In this document: piece by piece, positions 55,499 to 64,000 of the stretch
How positions within the stretch are numbered: position 1 is the first letter of the stretch
Layout of the letters: the number at the start of each line of letters is the position of its first letter
Assembly: GCA_934476675.1 (NCBI GenBank)
Contig: CAKSOE010000005.1
Coordinates: 1 to 64,000 of the forward strand
Source of the DNA: an uncultured Clostridia bacterium
Lineage (GTDB): Bacteria > Bacillota > Clostridia > UBA1381
DNA: 64,000 bases
Direction: 5' to 3'
Translations under genes and position numbers: made by a program
The notes under the pieces: model-generated
Seen by the model: the letters and a program-made list of their open reading frames with translations, nothing else
Databases searched by the model: none
Told to the model about the DNA's origin: nothing

Positions 55499-57952
55499 AT
55501 GTTATTTTCAAATTTTACGGAAAAAGCCAGAATATCCATAAGCGAAGCACATGACTGTGCGACGGAATTGGGACACAATTATATAGGCAGCGAGCATCTT
55601 CTTGCCGGACTTATAAGAGAGGGCAGCGGAGTTGCCGCAAAAGCGCTTGAAAAAGCGGGAATTACCGAAGAAAAGGTAATCGAAAAAATAAAAGAATATA
55701 TCGGCAGCGGTGCGGCATTGCCGCAGGAAACGGAGCTTGCGCTCACGCCGCGAACAAAGAGGATTCTGGAATTAAGCGCATACGAGGCGCAGCGTCTCGG
55801 ACACAGCTATATCGGCACGGAGCATATTCTGATGGCGATTATACGTGAGGGCAACGGAGTTGCGGTACGTATTATCGCGGCGTGCGGAGTAAGTCCGTCA
55901 GCGGTTTATAACAGCACCGTTCATTCAATCGAGGGCAATGCCGAGCCGGAAGCAGCCGCAGCGGAGCAGGGCTACACGCCGAATCCCAATTCGTCAACGC
56001 CTACGCTTGACCAGTTCGGCAGAGATTTTACCGCGCTGGCAAAGGCGAACAAATTCGATCCGGTAATAGGCCGTTCGCATGAGATTGAACGTGTAACGCA
56101 GATTTTGTCAAGACGTACAAAGAACAATCCGTGTCTGATAGGCGAACCGGGTGTAGGTAAAACAGCCGTTATAGAGGGATTGGCACAGAAAATCGCATCC
56201 GGCGATGTGCCCGAACCGCTTAAAACAAAACGTCTTGTTTCCGTAGATTTGTCGTCAATGGTTGCAGGTGCGAAGTACCGCGGCGAGTTTGAGGAAAGAC
56301 TTAAAAAGGTAATTAATGAGGTTCTTGAAGCCAAAAACGTTATACTGTTCATTGATGAATTTCATACAATTGTCGGTGCGGGCAGCGCAGAGGGTTCGAT
56401 GGACGCGTCGAATATCTTGAAGCCGTTCCTTGCCAGAGGCGAATTGCAGCTTATCGGCGCAACAACGCTTAAAGAATACAAGAAATATATCGAAAAGGAC
56501 GCGGCTCTTGAAAGACGTTTCCAGCCGGTAACGGTCGGAGAACCTACCGTTGAGGAAACAATCGAAATCTTAAAGGGCATACGCGACAAATACGAAGCTC
56601 ATCACAGCGTAACGATTACCGACGATGCACTTGCCGCAGCGGCAAAGCTTTCGTCAAGATATATCACGGACAGATTTTTACCGGACAAGGCAATCGACCT
56701 TATCGATGAAGCCGCATCAAAGAAACGTCTCGGTTCGCAGACCGAGCCGGCCGACTTGAAGAAAGCGGAGGAAGAGCTGGAAAAACTGAAAAGTGAGAAA
56801 GAGGAAGCAATAACCGCACAAGACTTTGAAAAAGCGGCAAAGCTGCGTGATGAGGAAAAGCAGCTTACCGAGCGTGCGGAAAACCTTAAAAAGGAATGGA
56901 AAGGCAGCGGCACATCATCGGGACTTACCGTTGACGAGGACGATATAGCTGATATTCTTGCTGACTGGACGCACATTCCGGCGGCAAAGCTTAAACAGGA
57001 GGAAACCGAAAAGCTGCGTCACCTCGAAGAAACGCTCCATGCGAGAGTTATCGGTCAGGACGAGGCTGTTTCGGCGGTTGCAAAGGCTATAAAGAGAGGC
57101 CGTGCCGGACTTAAAGACCCGAAACGTCCGATAGGTTCGTTCCTGTTCTTAGGCCCTACGGGCGTAGGTAAAACGGAGCTTTCAAAGACGCTTGCGGAAA
57201 CGATGTTCGGCAGCGAAAGCGCTCTTATAAGAGTAGATATGTCGGAATATATGGAAAAGCACGCCGTTTCAAAATTCATCGGTTCGCCTCCGGGATATGT
57301 AGGTTTTGAGGAGGGGGGTCAGCTTACAGAGAAAATCAGAAAGCACCCGTACTCCGTAATACTTTTCGATGAAATCGAAAAGGCACACCCCGATGTGTTC
57401 AATATCATGCTCCAGATTCTGGACGACGGTATTCTTACAGACGCACAGGGCAGAAAGGTGGATTTCAAAAACACCGTTATCATCATGACCTCAAACCTCG
57501 GCGCAAAGCAGATTTTAGGCAATGTTTCATCACATCTCGGCTTTGGTGCGGACAAAAAAGAGGACGAGGAAAAGACCGAGCATGAACAGATTAAGGAAAA
57601 GGTTATGAGCGAGGTTAAAAGCACGTTCAAGCCCGAATTCCTCAACAGAATTGACGAAATAATCGTGTTCGACCGTCTGAGCGAGGATAACATCAGAGAA
57701 ATTGCACGTCTGATGCTTAAATCTCTTACAAAGAGACTTAAAGACAACGATATTGACGTAACCTTTACCGACGACGCCGTAAATAAAATTGCGAAGGAAG
57801 GCTTTGATCCGACCTACGGCGCAAGACCGTTAAGGCGGGCAATCCAGAGTAAAATCGAGGATATGCTCTCCGAAAAAATCATTGACGGCGACGTAAAGAG
57901 CGGCGACAATATCACCGTTGATGTAAAGGACGATGCCTTTACAGTGGCATAA
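55499..57952 (+). CDS. clpC: ATP-dependent Clp protease ATPase ClpC
   Basis: 817 residues, full-length HSP100. Two Clp-N repeats (~1-140), AAA+ domain 1 with Walker A 'GEPGVGKTAVIEGLAQ' (~218), a middle domain with UVR motif 'EAITAQDFEKAAKLRDEEKQ' (~430-450), and AAA+ domain 2 with 'LGPTGVGKTELSKTLAE' (~550) and the C-terminal D2 small domain. It unfolds substrates, including those marked by McsB, for ClpP. ATG 55499 has AAGGAG upstream. It closes the CtsR operon; a strong terminator follows. Confidence 0.98.
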   Translation: MLFSNFTEKARISISEAHDCATELGHNYIGSEHLLAGLIREGSGVAAKALEKAGITEEKVIEKIKEYIGSGAALPQETELALTPRTKRILELSAYEAQRLGHSYIGTEHILMAIIREGNGVAVRIIAACGVSPSAVYNSTVHSIEGNAEPEAAAAEQGYTPNPNSSTPTLDQFGRDFTALAKANKFDPVIGRSHEIERVTQILSRRTKNNPCLIGEPGVGKTAVIEGLAQKIASGDVPEPLKTKRLVSVDLSSMVAGAKYRGEFEERLKKVINEVLEAKNVILFIDEFHTIVGAGSAEGSMDASNILKPFLARGELQLIGATTLKEYKKYIEKDAALERRFQPVTVGEPTVEETIEILKGIRDKYEAHHSVTITDDALAAAAKLSSRYITDRFLPDKAIDLIDEAASKKRLGSQTEPADLKKAEEELEKLKSEKEEAITAQDFEKAAKLRDEEKQLTERAENLKKEWKGSGTSSGLTVDEDDIADILADWTHIPAAKLKQEETEKLRHLEETLHARVIGQDEAVSAVAKAIKRGRAGLKDPKRPIGSFLFLGPTGVGKTELSKTLAETMFGSESALIRVDMSEYMEKHAVSKFIGSPPGYVGFEEGGQLTEKIRKHPYSVILFDEIEKAHPDVFNIMLQILDDGILTDAQGRKVDFKNTVIIMTSNLGAKQILGNVSSHLGFGADKKEDEEKTEHEQIKEKVMSEVKSTFKPEFLNRIDEIIVFDRLSEDNIREIARLMLKSLTKRLKDNDIDVTFTDDAVNKIAKEGFDPTYGARPLRRAIQSKIEDMLSEKIIDGDVKSGDNITVDVKDDAFTVA

Positions 57953-57958
57953 AATGTG

Positions 57959-57999
57959 GATTGTGCGGAACGGAAAATCCGTTCCGCACAATTTTTTAC
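57959..57999 (+). terminator. Terminator of the ctsR-clpC operon
   Basis: TTGTGCGGAACGGA and TCCGTTCCGCACAA form a perfect stem followed by TTTTTT. Confidence 0.93.
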
Positions 58000-58090
58000 A
58001 AAAAAATTTTAAAAAACAGTGGTAATCTTAAAAAAGGTGTGTTATAATATAAGATAGGTGTATTTTAATTATATTTATTTGGAGGAAAGC

Positions 58091-60820
58091 ATGAATTTAT
58101 TTGATAAATTGTTCGGAACGTATTCCGACAGAGAGCTTAAGCGTGTTCATCCTATTGCCCAAGAGGTAATGGCTTTGGAGGAAAAGACCGCACAGCTGTC
58201 GGATGCCGAGCTTAAAGCAAAAACTCCCGAATTTAAGGAAAGACTTAAAAACGGGGAAACGCTTGACGATTTGCTGCCCGAGGCTTTTGCGGTAATGCGC
58301 GAGGCAAGCCGGAGAGTTCTCGGAATGAAGCATTTCTATGTTCAGGTGGTAGGCGGTATCATACTTCACCAGGGACGTATCGCCGAAATGAAAACAGGTG
58401 AGGGTAAAACTCTTGTTTCCACGCTTCCGGCGTATCTTAACGCGCTGACGGGCAACGGAGTACATATCGTTACCGTAAACGATTACCTTGCAAAACGAGA
58501 CAGCGAATGGATGGGAAAGGTTTACCGTTTCCTCGGCATGAGCGTCGGCCTTATTATCCATGACCTTGATAACGATGACCGCCGCAGAGCATATGCGTGC
58601 GACATCACCTACGGAACAAACAACGAGCTGGGCTTTGACTATCTTCGTGACAATATGGTTGTCAGAAAAGAGGATATGGTTCAGCGCGGACATAATTATG
58701 CCATCGTCGACGAGGTGGATTCAATCCTCATAGACGAGGCGAGAACTCCGCTTATCATTTCCGGCATGGGCGACGATGCAAACGAGCTGTACACCGTTGC
58801 GGATATGTTTGCAAAGCGTCTTAAAAAGCTGGTTTTAACAGAGCACGATGACAAAACTCTTGACGTTGACGTTGACGCCGACTATATCGTTGACGAAAAG
58901 GCAAAGACCGCAACGCTTACCGAAAGAGGTATCAAAAAGGCGGAACAGGGATTCGGCGTGAATAATCTGTCCGACCCCGAAAATATGAAATTGCAGCACC
59001 ACATTAACCAGGCTCTGCACGCAAACGGCGTTATGCACCGGGATCAGCAGTACGTTGTAAAGGACGGCCAGGTGCTTATAGTGGACGAGTTTACCGGACG
59101 TATTATGCCGGGCAGACGTTACAGCGACGGTCTGCATCAGGCTATCGAGGCAAAAGAGGGCGTTAAGATTGAAAACGAATCCAAAACGCTTGCTACAATC
59201 ACGTTCCAGAATTTCTTCCGTCTGTACGGAAAGCTTTCCGGTATGACCGGTACGGCTCTTACGGAGGAGGAGGAATTTCAGCATATATACAAGCTTGACG
59301 TTGTTGAAATCCCGACAAATAAGCCTGTTATCCGTGAGGATATGCACGATTCCGTTTACAAAACGGAAAAGGGCAAATTCATGGCGGTTATACGTCAGAT
59401 TAAGGAATGTCACGAAAAAGGACAGCCTGTGCTTGTAGGTACGGTAAACGTGGACAAGTCGGAGCTTTTGAGCGCACTTTTAAAGCGCGAGGGTATTCCG
59501 CATAACGTGCTGAATGCAAAATTCCACGAAAGAGAAGCGGAAATTGTTGCGCAGGCAGGTAAAAAAGGCGCCGTAACGATTGCCACAAACATGGCGGGCC
59601 GCGGTACCGATATTATGCTCGGCGGAAATGCCGAATACATGGCAAAGCATGAAATGGCAAGGCAGGGATTCAGCGAGGAGCTTATAAACGAGGCTACAGG
59701 CTTTGCGGAAACCGACGATGAGGAAATTATAAACGCGCGTAAGGTATTTACAGAGCTTAACGATAAATTCAAAGAGCAGATTCAGCCGGAGCGCGACGAA
59801 GTCAAGGCTTTGGGCGGACTGTTTATAATCGGTACGGAACGTCACGAATCAAGACGTATCGACAATCAGCTGCGCGGTCGTGCCGGACGTCAGGGTGACC
59901 CGGGTGCGTCAAAGTTCTTCCTTTCGCTCGATGATGATCTGATGCGTATATTCGGCAGCGAAAGAGTAAAATCAATGGTTAACGCTCTCGGTTTGGAGGA
60001 GGATCAGCCTATCGAGGCAAAGATGCTCACAAACGCAATCGAAAACGCACAGAAAAATCTGGAAAGCAGAAACTTTGATTCGCGTAAGAACGTTCTCCAG
60101 TACGACGAGGTTATGAACGAGCAGCGTAAGATTATCTACAAGCAGCGTCAGATGGTGCTTGACGGCGAGGATATAAGCCCGACAATCAAGTCGATGATCG
60201 AGGCTGTTATAGATTCCGCAATCAACGATTATATCGGTATTTCGGAGATTCCGGAGGAATGGAATATCCGTGCGCTTACCGAGTTTGCGAATAATAATTT
60301 AAGAGCAAACGGCGAATTTGTTATTGAGGATTCGGAGCTTGACACAATCACCAAAAACGATATCAAGGATATGCTTATGGATATAGCCAATAAACGCTAT
60401 GCGGAGCAGGAGGAGATATTCGGGCCGTCAATGCGTGAGCTTGAAAGAGTGCTTATGCTAAGAGTTGTCGATACGCTCTGGATGGATCACCTTGACGAGA
60501 TGGAACACGTAAAACGTGAAATAGGGCTTAGAGCTTACGGTCAGCACGACCCCGTTGTTGAATACAGAAACGTCGGTTCGGAGTTGTACGAGGGTATGCT
60601 CGACGCCATAAAGAGAGATACGGTAAGATACGTTCTCTTTGCAATGCCGCGTATCAGGATAGAACGCGAGCAGGTTGCAAAACCGCTTGATACGGGCGGC
60701 GACGGTTCGCTCAAAAAGCGTCCGGCATCAGCGGATAAGAAAGAACCCGGCAGAAATGACCCCTGCCCCTGCGGCAGCGGCAAAAAGTATAAAAACTGCT
60801 GCGGTAAGAATAAAGATTAA
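58091..60820 (+). CDS. secA: Preprotein translocase ATPase SecA
   Basis: 909 residues from ATG 58091 ('MNLFDKLFGTYSDRELKRVH') with GGAGGAAAG upstream; the frame extends 33 nt further up without support. DEAD motor with Walker A in 'EMKTGEGKTLVSTLPAYLNA' (~100-120), 'DEVDSILIDEARTPLIISG' (~210-228) and 'NMAGRGTDIMLGGNAEY' (~500). The C-terminal zinc tail 'CPCGSGKKYKNCCG' that binds SecB/lipid is present. It drives export through SecYEG, serving the many secreted proteins here. A TATAAT at 58043-58048 may be its -10; the -35 is weak. Confidence 0.98.
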   Translation: MNLFDKLFGTYSDRELKRVHPIAQEVMALEEKTAQLSDAELKAKTPEFKERLKNGETLDDLLPEAFAVMREASRRVLGMKHFYVQVVGGIILHQGRIAEMKTGEGKTLVSTLPAYLNALTGNGVHIVTVNDYLAKRDSEWMGKVYRFLGMSVGLIIHDLDNDDRRRAYACDITYGTNNELGFDYLRDNMVVRKEDMVQRGHNYAIVDEVDSILIDEARTPLIISGMGDDANELYTVADMFAKRLKKLVLTEHDDKTLDVDVDADYIVDEKAKTATLTERGIKKAEQGFGVNNLSDPENMKLQHHINQALHANGVMHRDQQYVVKDGQVLIVDEFTGRIMPGRRYSDGLHQAIEAKEGVKIENESKTLATITFQNFFRLYGKLSGMTGTALTEEEEFQHIYKLDVVEIPTNKPVIREDMHDSVYKTEKGKFMAVIRQIKECHEKGQPVLVGTVNVDKSELLSALLKREGIPHNVLNAKFHEREAEIVAQAGKKGAVTIATNMAGRGTDIMLGGNAEYMAKHEMARQGFSEELINEATGFAETDDEEIINARKVFTELNDKFKEQIQPERDEVKALGGLFIIGTERHESRRIDNQLRGRAGRQGDPGASKFFLSLDDDLMRIFGSERVKSMVNALGLEEDQPIEAKMLTNAIENAQKNLESRNFDSRKNVLQYDEVMNEQRKIIYKQRQMVLDGEDISPTIKSMIEAVIDSAINDYIGISEIPEEWNIRALTEFANNNLRANGEFVIEDSELDTITKNDIKDMLMDIANKRYAEQEEIFGPSMRELERVLMLRVVDTLWMDHLDEMEHVKREIGLRAYGQHDPVVEYRNVGSELYEGMLDAIKRDTVRYVLFAMPRIRIEREQVAKPLDTGGDGSLKKRPASADKKEPGRNDPCPCGSGKKYKNCCGKNKD

Positions 60821-60833
60821 ATAATCGCATTCA

Positions 60834-60875
60834 AAACGCACCGTACGGAACGGATTTTTTCCGGCGGTGCGTTTC
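60834..60875 (+). terminator. Terminator of secA
   Basis: AACGCACCG and CGGTGCGTT close a long hairpin with an internal CCGT/ACGG-rich arm; only a short T-run follows, so efficiency is uncertain. Confidence 0.6.
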
Positions 60876-60917
60876 GTGCGTGCATAAGCTTGCTGAAATT
60901 ATGTTAATTTTGCCATA

Positions 60918-60946
60918 TTGACAATTTTATTAAATACATATATAAT
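60918..60946 (+). promoter_or_regulatory. Promoter of rho
   Basis: TTGACA (60918-60923), 17-nt spacer and TATAAT (60941-60946) match the consensus exactly, leaving a leader of about 130 nt before rho. Confidence 0.85.
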
Positions 60947-60987
60947 ATATGACATAGTTTATTTATGTTGTTTTTAATGTATCTATT

Positions 60988-61015
60988 GAAAAAGCAAATC
61001 CGACGCTTTTTAATA
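60988..61015 (+). terminator. Possible attenuator hairpin in the rho leader
   Basis: AAAAAGC (60988-60994) and GCTTTTT (61004-61010) form a stem ending in a T-run, inside the leader between the rho promoter and start codon. Weak stem; a role in premature termination is inferred. Confidence 0.35.
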
Positions 61016-61084
61016 TCTTCAAATTCACACCAAAAACAATACCCTATACAAACTTGTTTTATTATAATCGGAAAGAGGTAAATT

Positions 61085-62386
61085 ATGGAAGAAGAATTAT
61101 TGGAACGAAAGACGAAAGAAGAACTTAAACAGATTGCGCAGGGACTGGAAATACCGCGTATTTCCACAATGAAAAAGGACGAAATAATTGCGGCAATACG
61201 TGAAAAGCGCGCACAGATTGACGAGGAAAATAAAAAACAGAGCGAAAAAAAGAAAAAGCGCGAGCGTCCTGCCGATGCGGTAGAGGTATGCGGTATTCTT
61301 GATGTGATGAACGACGGCTTCGGTTTTTTGAGAGTTGAGAACTATTTAAGCAGTCAGAACGATATTTACGTATCGCCTACGCAGATAAGGCGTTTTAATC
61401 TCAAAACGGGTGACGAGATAGTCGGCGACTGCCGTCCGACGCAGGACGAGGACAGATATTCGCCGCTGCTGTTTGTAAAAACGATTAACGGCGATCCGCT
61501 CGAAATAGCTTTAAAGCGCCGTCCGTTTGAAAGGCTTACGCCTATTTATCCGAAAGAAAAGCTTATTCTTGACACAGGCGAAGCGAATAAATGCGCGGCA
61601 AGGCTTATAGATCTTGTCGCACCGATAGGCAAGGGACAGCGCGGAATGATAGTTGCGCCGCCGAAAGCCGGAAAAACCACAATTATAAAGGAAATCGCAC
61701 AGTCTATTTCCAAAAATCACCCCGATATAAAGCTGATAGTGCTGCTTGTTGACGAACGCCCGGAAGAAGTTACGGATATGAAGCGTTCAATTGACGGCGA
61801 GGTTATATATTCGACCTTTGACCAGATGCCCGAAAACCACTGCAAGGTTGCGGAAATGGTACTTGAACGTGCGCAAAGGCTTGTTGAGCAGAAAAAGGAC
61901 GTTGTTGTTCTGCTCGATTCGATAACCCGTCTTGCGCGTGCGTATAATCTTACAGTTACCCCGACCGGAAGAACTCTTTCCGGCGGACTTGACCCGGACG
62001 CACTCTTTAAGCCGAAGAAGTTTTTCGGCGCAGCGCGCAATATAGAGGAGGGGGGCAGCCTGACGGTGCTTGCCACAGCGCTTGTGGAAACGGGCAGCCG
62101 TATGGACGATGTTATTTTCGAGGAATTTAAGGGAACGGGCAACATGGAGTTAAAGCTCGACCGCAACCTGCAGGAAAAACGCATATTCCCCGCTATTGAT
62201 ATTCTAAAATCCGGAACGCGCCGTGAGGAGGATCTCATGACTAACCGTGAACGTGAAGCCGCATGGGTAATGCGCCGCGAAATAAGCAGAACCGGCAGCT
62301 ATGAGGTTGCAAAAATTATACATTGCCTGAAAAGTACGCAGACAAACAAGGAATTTGTCGAGGCGGTAATAAAGCTTTACAGCTAA
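61085..62386 (+). CDS. rho: Transcription termination factor Rho
   Basis: 433 residues. Hexameric RNA-dependent helicase for factor-dependent termination. Rho-N helical domain (~1-45), a short basic linker ('KKQSEKKKKRERPADA'), the cold-shock-like RNA-binding domain ('GILDVMNDGFGFLRVENYLS', ~62-82), and the RecA-type ATPase with Walker A 'VAPPKAGKTTIIKEIAQSI' (~185), 'LLVDERPEEVTDM' (~222) and 'LDSITRLARAYN' (~278). Lacks the long insertions seen in some Actinobacteria. GGAAAGAGG precedes ATG 61085. Confidence 0.98.
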   Translation: MEEELLERKTKEELKQIAQGLEIPRISTMKKDEIIAAIREKRAQIDEENKKQSEKKKKRERPADAVEVCGILDVMNDGFGFLRVENYLSSQNDIYVSPTQIRRFNLKTGDEIVGDCRPTQDEDRYSPLLFVKTINGDPLEIALKRRPFERLTPIYPKEKLILDTGEANKCAARLIDLVAPIGKGQRGMIVAPPKAGKTTIIKEIAQSISKNHPDIKLIVLLVDERPEEVTDMKRSIDGEVIYSTFDQMPENHCKVAEMVLERAQRLVEQKKDVVVLLDSITRLARAYNLTVTPTGRTLSGGLDPDALFKPKKFFGAARNIEEGGSLTVLATALVETGSRMDDVIFEEFKGTGNMELKLDRNLQEKRIFPAIDILKSGTRREEDLMTNREREAAWVMRREISRTGSYEVAKIIHCLKSTQTNKEFVEAVIKLYS

Positions 62387-62491
62387 ATCAAAAAAAATAT
62401 TGTTTTTTTTCAAAAACCTATGGAATTTTATCGGAATATATAATATAATAATAGGATAGGAAAAACTATTTTATTGACGGAGGACAGAACT

Positions 62492-62974
62492 ATGGAGGAT
62501 ATTTTAAGAATTCTTGACAAGGAGCAGGGAAAAATATCACGTACTAAGATTGCGCAGATGCTCGGAAAGGATGAAAAAGAGGTTGACGAAAAGATAGCCG
62601 AGCTTGAAAAGGACAATATAATAGTTGGTTACAAGACAATCGTAAACTGGGATAAAACCGACAGGGATATGGTTACGGCGCTCATTGAGCTGCGTATAAC
62701 GCCTCAGCGCGGCGAGGGTTTTGACAAGGTTGCGGAGAGAATTTATAAATATCCGCAGGTGCGCTCGCTTTATCTGATGTCCGGCGCGTATGATCTTGCG
62801 GTGACAATCGTCGGAAAATCCATGAAAGAGGTTGCGCTGTTTGTTGCGCAGAAGCTTGCTCCCATGGATTCGATTATTTCAACGGCAACGCACTTTGTGC
62901 TGAAAAAATACAAAGAGGAAGGAATTGTATTCGAGGATGACGAAAAAGATACAAGACAGGTAATTACGCTATGA
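62492..62974 (+). CDS. Lrp/AsnC-family transcriptional regulator
   Basis: 160 residues from ATG 62492 ('MEDILRILDKEQGKISRTKI'), preceded by GGAGGA at 62479; an upstream TTG at 62474 is less likely. N-terminal HTH ('SRTKIAQMLGKDEKEVDEKI') and a C-terminal RAM domain ('SLYLMSGAYDLAVTIVGKSM') that binds amino acids. It overlaps the following aminotransferase gene by 4 nt (ATGA), a conserved Clostridial pairing, so it probably controls that gene in response to an amino acid. Confidence 0.93.
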   Translation: MEDILRILDKEQGKISRTKIAQMLGKDEKEVDEKIAELEKDNIIVGYKTIVNWDKTDRDMVTALIELRITPQRGEGFDKVAERIYKYPQVRSLYLMSGAYDLAVTIVGKSMKEVALFVAQKLAPMDSIISTATHFVLKKYKEEGIVFEDDEKDTRQVITL

Positions 62975-64000
62975 TAGATTTGGATAAGATTATTTCTCCT
63001 GTTGTGGACGCAATTCCGCCCTCGGGAATAAGAAAGTTTTTTGACGTGGCAAACGAAATGGAGGACGCAATTTCACTCGGAGTCGGCGAACCGGACTTTA
63101 CCACGCCCTGGGCAATCCGCGAAGCGGGAATTTATTCGCTTGAAAAGGGTCAGACCCACTATACCGCAAATGCGGGATTGGTAGAATTAAGAGAAGAAAT
63201 ATGCAAATATACGGAGCGCAAATACGGCGTAAGCTATGACAGCCGGAAACAGGTTCTTGTAACCGTCGGCGGCAGTGAAGCGATTGATGCGCTTATACGC
63301 TGCGTTATCCATTCGGGAGATGAGGTTTTAATTCCCGAGCCGAGCTTTGTATGCTATAAGCCGCTTACGGTTATGGCAGGCGGAGTACCCGTTCCGATTG
63401 AAACAAAGGAGAAAAATAACTTCCGCCTTACACCGGAGGAGCTTAGGGAAAAAATAACGGATAAAACAAAGCTGCTCATAATGCCCTACCCGAACAATCC
63501 TACGGGCGGAGTAATGTCGCGTGCCGATTTGGAGGCGATTGCGGACGTGCTTCGCGATACGAATATACTGGTGCTTTCGGACGAAATATATTCGGAGCTG
63601 CGTTACGGCGATGAAAAGCATACCTGTTTTTCGGCGATTGACGGCATGAAAGAACGCACTGTTGTCGTGAACGGATTTTCAAAGGCATTTGCAATGACCG
63701 GCTGGCGTTTAGGTTACGCATTGGGACCCGAAAGACTTATAAAGCTTATGACAAAAGTTCACCAGTACGGAATAATGTCCTCGCCCACAACAAGCCAGTA
63801 TGCCGCTATCGAGGCGTTGCGCAGCTGCGACAGGGACGTTGAGGATATGGTGTGCGAATACAATTACCGCCGCCGCTATATAGTGGACGGGTTCAGAGCT
63901 ATGGGACTTTCGTGCTTTGAGCCGCTCGGAGCGTTTTACGTTTTCCCGTGTATAAAATCCACGGGCATGACCAGTGAGGAATTTTGTAATGCGCTTTTAC
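62971..64000 (+). CDS. Class I/II aminotransferase (truncated by the window edge)
   Basis: The first 343 codons of a PLP enzyme; the frame is open to the end of the window. ATG 62971 overlaps the regulator stop as ATGA. Fold type I signatures: 'GVGEPDFTTPWAIREAGIYS' (~35-55), 'PYPNNPTGGVMSRADL' (~170-185), 'LSDEIYSELRYG' (~200-211) and the PLP lysine in 'NGFSKAFAMTGWRLGYALGP' (~230-250). It belongs to the aspartate/aromatic aminotransferase group common beside AsnC-type regulators in Clostridia. The substrate cannot be fixed from sequence. Confidence 0.93.
   Translation, partial: MIDLDKIISPVVDAIPPSGIRKFFDVANEMEDAISLGVGEPDFTTPWAIREAGIYSLEKGQTHYTANAGLVELREEICKYTERKYGVSYDSRKQVLVTVGGSEAIDALIRCVIHSGDEVLIPEPSFVCYKPLTVMAGGVPVPIETKEKNNFRLTPEELREKITDKTKLLIMPYPNNPTGGVMSRADLEAIADVLRDTNILVLSDEIYSELRYGDEKHTCFSAIDGMKERTVVVNGFSKAFAMTGWRLGYALGPERLIKLMTKVHQYGIMSSPTTSQYAAIEALRSCDRDVEDMVCEYNYRRRYIVDGFRAMGLSCFEPLGAFYVFPCIKSTGMTSEEFCNALL

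Overview
The window looks like chromosome from a spore-forming, Gram-positive member of the Clostridia (Bacillota), probably a gut or other anaerobic lineage. The basis is: strong TTGACA-N17-TATAAT promoters and GGAGG ribosome binding sites; sporulation genes ylbJ, yqfC and yqfD; a dcw cluster with a SpoVD/FtsI-type PBP carrying PASTA domains and a MurE with the meso-diaminopimelate motif DNPR; a ctsR-mcsA-mcsB-clpC operon; and several secreted proteins with BspA-type leucine-rich repeats or S-layer homology domains. This is inference from gene content only; no 16S gene is present.

Layout. 1-900: decayed DNA with gene remnants. 845-5511: a BlaI-type repressor, an M56 membrane peptidase, a small secreted protein and an SLH/beta-propeller protein, behind a promoter overlapped by dyads. 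5742-6462: five tRNA genes. 6628-8439: a BspA-like secreted protein on the minus strand. 8792-11773: lgt and tex (minus). 12063-22943: the division and cell-wall cluster mraZ-rsmH-ftsL-pbp-murE-murF-mraY-ftsW-murG, with murD and ftsQ absent from their usual places, followed by a Gx-type membrane protein and apbE. 24581-25846: a membrane glycosyltransferase. 25931-26035: a candidate small RNA on the minus strand. 26194-32645: ylbJ (minus), then yqfC-yqfD-phoH-ybeY-dgkA-era-yqzL-recO, then rpsT.

33090-41359 (all minus) is the most distinctive region. It is a nine-gene, partly overlapping run with one promoter, encoding a Ser/Thr kinase, two PP2C phosphatases, four FHA proteins (one with a VWA ectodomain, one with an inactivated trypsin-like ectodomain, one on a DUF4234 membrane protein, one with a zinc ribbon), a zinc-ribbon membrane protein and a DUF2752 protein. 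The architecture suggests a transmembrane phosphothreonine signalling system that couples extracellular domains to cytoplasmic FHA readers.

41510-43367: a sugar isomerase and an oxidoreductase. 43441-47992: a 1450-residue BspA-like surface protein preceded by a leader RNA that can fold into mutually exclusive terminator and antiterminator forms. 48009-49463: a secreted MBL-fold hydrolase. 49507-53376 (minus): a TrhA-type membrane protein, an acyl-CoA synthetase and a GGDEF protein. 53502-57952: the CtsR-controlled protein quality-control operon, with a shortened McsA. 58091-62974: secA, rho and an AsnC/Lrp regulator. An aminotransferase gene runs off the right edge. Most housekeeping calls are secure. 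The regulatory RNAs, remnants and the function of the signalling cluster are inferences from sequence reading alone.
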